Shown here: positions 5,397 through 7,073 of the stretch, in pieces | Position numbering within the stretch: the stretch's first letter is position 1 | Layout: every line of letters starts with the position of its first letter | Assembly (NCBI GenBank): GCA_030044475.1 | Contig: JASHVP010000194.1 | Location: forward strand, 1-7,073 | DNA length: 7,073 nt | DNA from: Thermoplasmata archaeon | Lineage (GTDB): Archaea; Thermoplasmatota; Thermoplasmata; Lutacidiplasmatales; UBA184 | Direction of reading: 5' to 3' | Program-made: the position numbers and the translations under genes | Notes under the pieces: model-generated | Databases searched by the model: none | What the model saw: only the letters and a program-made list of their open reading frames with translations | What the model was told of the DNA's origin: nothing

Positions 5397-6182
5397 TCAG
5401 GGTCCGCCGGGCGCCGGGGGACCGGGTGGGGACCGGCGGGCGAGCCGGGCGACGATCGGGTTCCATCCTCGTTCGCCACACCGCGGGCAACGCAGGTACA
5501 GCGACCCGAACTGACCGAACCCCATATGGGGAGCGAACAGCGGGACCCCGGGGAGCCGGTACCGCTCCCCGCACGCCGGGCAGCTCAGCTCGATGGGGCC
5601 GCCCACGGCGAACCGAGCCGGATACATGGCCACCGTCGACCGGGTGAGCGGCGTCTCCGGGAGCTGCCGTCGACCCTGGAGCAACGCCAGGACGAGGACC
5701 AGGCCGGCCGTGGAGAACCCCAACGCGTTCAGCACCCACCCCAAGCTCGCCCCGGTGAGCGGAAGGACCCCCGCCGCGCTGGTCAGGAGCAAGGCGGCGA
5801 TCAAGGGCAGCACGAGCGCCACGATGCCGCCCTGCAGCCAGAGTAGCGCGGTCGGGAGTCGGCCGCGGAAATGCAGCGTCAGCGACGCGGAGCGGACGAC
5901 CCATACCTGGAGGCCCACGAAGACCGCCGAGATCGCCACGATCTCCGCGAGCGAGATGGCGAGGAACACCTCCGGACCCATCGACCCGTTCGGTCGGCCG
6001 GTGAGGGCGAAGTGGTCGACGATCTGCGACGGGAGGCGTCGGCGCACGGCCACGTAGACCGCCCCGACCTCTCCGGCTCCGAGGGCCCCGAGCAGTACGG
6101 CCAGCGCCCCGGCCCCTCGACGCGCCGGGAGCTCCACCCTCGTCAACCCGGGAGGGTCGGTGGGAGGACCCGGTCGGCTCAT
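5397..6182 (-). CDS. DUF1648-type four-helix membrane protein with C-terminal zinc ribbon
   Basis: The protein has 261 residues. The ATG overlaps the TGA of the PadR gene (ATGA) and has GGGGGAG six bases upstream; a longer open frame reaching back into the PadR gene is a shadow. Helices lie at about 25-46, 70-95, 113-133 and 145-168. After helix 1 comes RLPSQIVDHFALTGRPNGSMG (about 48-68), which matches the DUF1648 pattern 'LP..I..HF...G.P' found in SdpI-like and related membrane proteins. A cytoplasmic or peripheral tail carries CPACG (201-205) and CPRCG (232-236), two Cys pairs 27 residues apart, as in a zinc ribbon. The tail ends Pro/Gly-rich. The coupling to a PadR repressor suggests a membrane sensor or a target controlled by that repressor. 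The DUF1648 match is convincing by eye; the function is inferred only. Confidence 0.85.
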   Translation of the reverse strand: MSRPGPPTDPPGLTRVELPARRGAGALAVLLGALGAGEVGAVYVAVRRRLPSQIVDHFALTGRPNGSMGPEVFLAISLAEIVAISAVFVGLQVWVVRSASLTLHFRGRLPTALLWLQGGIVALVLPLIAALLLTSAAGVLPLTGASLGWVLNALGFSTAGLVLVLALLQGRRQLPETPLTRSTVAMYPARFAVGGPIELSCPACGERYRLPGVPLFAPHMGFGQFGSLYLRCPRCGERGWNPIVARLARRSPPGPPAPGGP

Positions 6183-6559
6183 CCGTCGCTCCCCCGACGG
6201 TCCGGTGCGGGGCGTTGCGCCGGAGGGGCCCACGACGTCATCTCCCCCCAGATCGACCGCAGGGCGGCCAGGTTCGCCCGACCGGCCTCGGTCAGCTCGT
6301 AGTACTTCCGGAGGGGGCCGGAACTGACGGTCCCCTGGAACGAGCGGACCAACCCCGCCACCCGAAGCCGGGCGAGCGTCGGGTAGAGGGTCGACGGCGT
6401 CACCCGGAGGTCCGGGCCGAATTGACGCCCGAGTCGCTCGAGCAGCTCGTAGCCGTACGCCGGCCCGGTCGCGAGCTCCTCCATGATCCACAGGGGCAGG
6501 AACCCCCGTCGGACCTCGCGCCGCATCCGGGCGAGGAACCCGCGGGTGCTCGCAGTCAC
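6179..6559 (-). CDS. PadR-family transcriptional regulator
   Basis: PadR proteins are dimeric winged-helix repressors that often control a neighbouring membrane protein or transporter. With the GTG chosen here the protein has 126 residues. It shows a basic N-terminal helix, then LPLWIMEEL, GPAYGYELLERL, the recognition-helix region TPSTLYPTLARLRVAGLVRS, and the wing RKYYELTEAGRANLAALRSIW. The C-terminal dimerisation part is short, as in single-helix PadR-s1 members, followed by a Pro/Arg-rich end. The frame also has a GTG at 6580, seven codons upstream, but the TATA box (6581-6587) lies directly in front of that codon. Initiation 25 bp downstream falls exactly on the GTG at 6559, so leaderless translation from 6559 is preferred. 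The stop overlaps the start of the DUF1648 gene. A 21-bp near-palindrome over the TATA box suggests autorepression. Confidence 0.9.
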   Translation of the reverse strand: MTASTRGFLARMRREVRRGFLPLWIMEELATGPAYGYELLERLGRQFGPDLRVTPSTLYPTLARLRVAGLVRSFQGTVSSGPLRKYYELTEAGRANLAALRSIWGEMTSWAPPAQRPAPDRRGSDG

Positions 6560-6566
6560 GGCCGAA

Positions 6567-6587
6567 CTATTACGTGACACGATATAG
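6567..6587. promoter_or_regulatory. Operator-like near-palindrome overlapping the PadR TATA box
   Basis: The arms read CTAT-TA-CGTG, a central A, then CACG-AT-ATAG. Eight of ten positions per arm are complementary, with symmetric 2-bp mismatches. The minus-strand TATA box CTATATC occupies one end (6581-6587). A protein bound here would compete with TBP, so this is a good candidate for the PadR binding site. The assignment is inference from position and symmetry. Confidence 0.6.
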
Positions 6588-6589
6588 AG
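6581..6589 (-). promoter_or_regulatory. TATA box of the PadR-DUF1648 operon
   Basis: The minus strand reads CTCTATATC. Its centre is 25 bp upstream of the GTG at 6559, the spacing expected for a leaderless archaeal transcript. It lies in the gap after the methyltransferase stop, so the PadR operon appears to be transcribed separately from that gene. Confidence 0.65.
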
Positions 6590-6643
6590 CTTGTCCCGCC
6601 GTCGCCGCGGCCCGCGCGGCCGGCGTTCCCGCCCGACCGGACG

Positions 6644-7073
6644 TTACGTCGGAGCCGGGGGTGGGCCGCCGGGCGGGAGCTCGGGCTTCCGGACGGCTCC
6701 GCGCCGCAACCAGAGGAACGGGCGGCGCCCCACCGAATTCGCGAACGTCGAGAACGCGTCGTTCTCGGGAATGTCGTCCGAGAGGAGATACCCGCCGGGG
6801 CGCATCCGCGGCCAGGCGGTCTCGAACTCCCAGAGCATGTGGGCGCGCGTGTGCTCCGAGTCGTGGAAGAACAGGTCCCAGGGCGCCGGCGGGGACAGGG
6901 CCGGCAGGAGCTCGCGCGCATCCCCCAGCGACAGGTGCCACCGGCTCCGGAGGCGGTCGGGGACGGCCCGTCCCACGTCCCCGGTCGAGTTCACGTGGGC
7001 CGCGTCGAAGCGTCCGTCCGCGTTCGTGTGGCCCGCCCCCACGAACGGGAGGTCGATCGACCAGAGCTCGCCG
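6644..7073 (-). CDS. Class I SAM-dependent methyltransferase, N-terminus beyond right edge
   Basis: A partial gene enters from the right edge in frame and gives 142 residues before TAA. Visible residues are GELWSIDLP (1-9, the end of the second Rossmann strand, whose Asp usually contacts the SAM ribose), RWHLSLGDARELLP (44-57), WDLFFHDSEHT (65-75), MLWEFETAWPRMRPGGYLLSDDI (79-101) and DAFSTFA (105-111). The HDSEHT motif followed by WEFETAWP and SDD is typical of Methyltransf_24-like enzymes. Their substrates vary, with many acting on small molecules or glycans, and none can be named here. The SAM-binding glycine loop and the start lie outside the window. The first in-window GTG (7042) is not the true start because the conserved SIDLP strand precedes it. 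Confidence 0.85.
   Translation of the reverse strand, partial: GELWSIDLPFVGAGHTNADGRFDAAHVNSTGDVGRAVPDRLRSRWHLSLGDARELLPALSPPAPWDLFFHDSEHTRAHMLWEFETAWPRMRPGGYLLSDDIPENDAFSTFANSVGRRPFLWLRRGAVRKPELPPGGPPPAPT

Noticed and set aside
4254..5846. 530-residue plus-strand open frame
   Set aside because: It runs across trmI, the tRNA and the DUF1648 gene on the opposite strand and has no domain signal.
5233..5904. Minus-strand frame reaching into the tRNA
   Set aside because: It overlaps the tRNA-Gly and lies out of frame within the DUF1648 gene; its product is Arg/Pro-rich.
6183..6491. N-terminal extension of the DUF1648 open frame
   Set aside because: This part overlaps the PadR gene out of frame and is Arg/Gly/Pro-rich. 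The ATG overlapping the PadR stop, with a Shine-Dalgarno motif, is the better start.

Overview
The window reads as chromosomal DNA of a GC-rich archaeon. The evidence is an archaeal-type TrmI tRNA methyltransferase, TATA/BRE-like elements about 25 bp upstream of several start codons (a leaderless pattern), a tRNA with no encoded CCA, and archaeal families such as COG3375 and a DUF4129/DUF58 cell-envelope cluster. A high-GC member of the Thermoplasmatota is my best guess, but this is inference. Codons prefer G/C at the third position throughout. That creates many long antisense open frames, which are shadows of the real genes.

Every protein gene lies on the minus strand; the only plus-strand gene is a tRNA. 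Reading in the direction of transcription, from right to left: (1) the C-terminal part of a class I SAM-dependent methyltransferase of the 'HDSEHT' type runs in from the right edge. (2) Next is a PadR-family repressor overlapping by ATGA with a four-helix DUF1648-type membrane protein that ends in a Cys4 zinc ribbon. A 21-bp near-palindrome covers the repressor's TATA box, so this looks like a self-contained, autoregulated sensor pair. (3) A convergent spacer follows, then tRNA-Gly(GCC) on the plus strand, preceded by a GC-rich, hairpin-prone stretch. (4) trmI is divergent from the tRNA and is followed after 2 nt by an unrecognised protein of about seven helices. (5) A small two-helix membrane protein with its own, probably leaderless, promoter. 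(6) A COG3375-type GNAT acetyltransferase, also probably leaderless. (7) A three-gene operon running off the left edge: a DUF4129 membrane protein, a two-helix unknown protein and a DUF58 protein, joined by ATGA and GTGA overlaps. In other archaea and bacteria such clusters normally also contain a MoxR-type AAA+ ATPase, which would be expected just outside the window.

Three gene ends need care. The DUF58 gene is cut by the left edge and the methyltransferase by the right edge. The starts of trmI and the PadR gene should be moved downstream of the longest open frame because the promoter elements sit inside the longer versions. No mobile element, CRISPR array or clear integration scar was seen. 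The most unusual items are the PadR / DUF1648-zinc-ribbon pair with its operator-like palindrome, and the structured region upstream of the tRNA.
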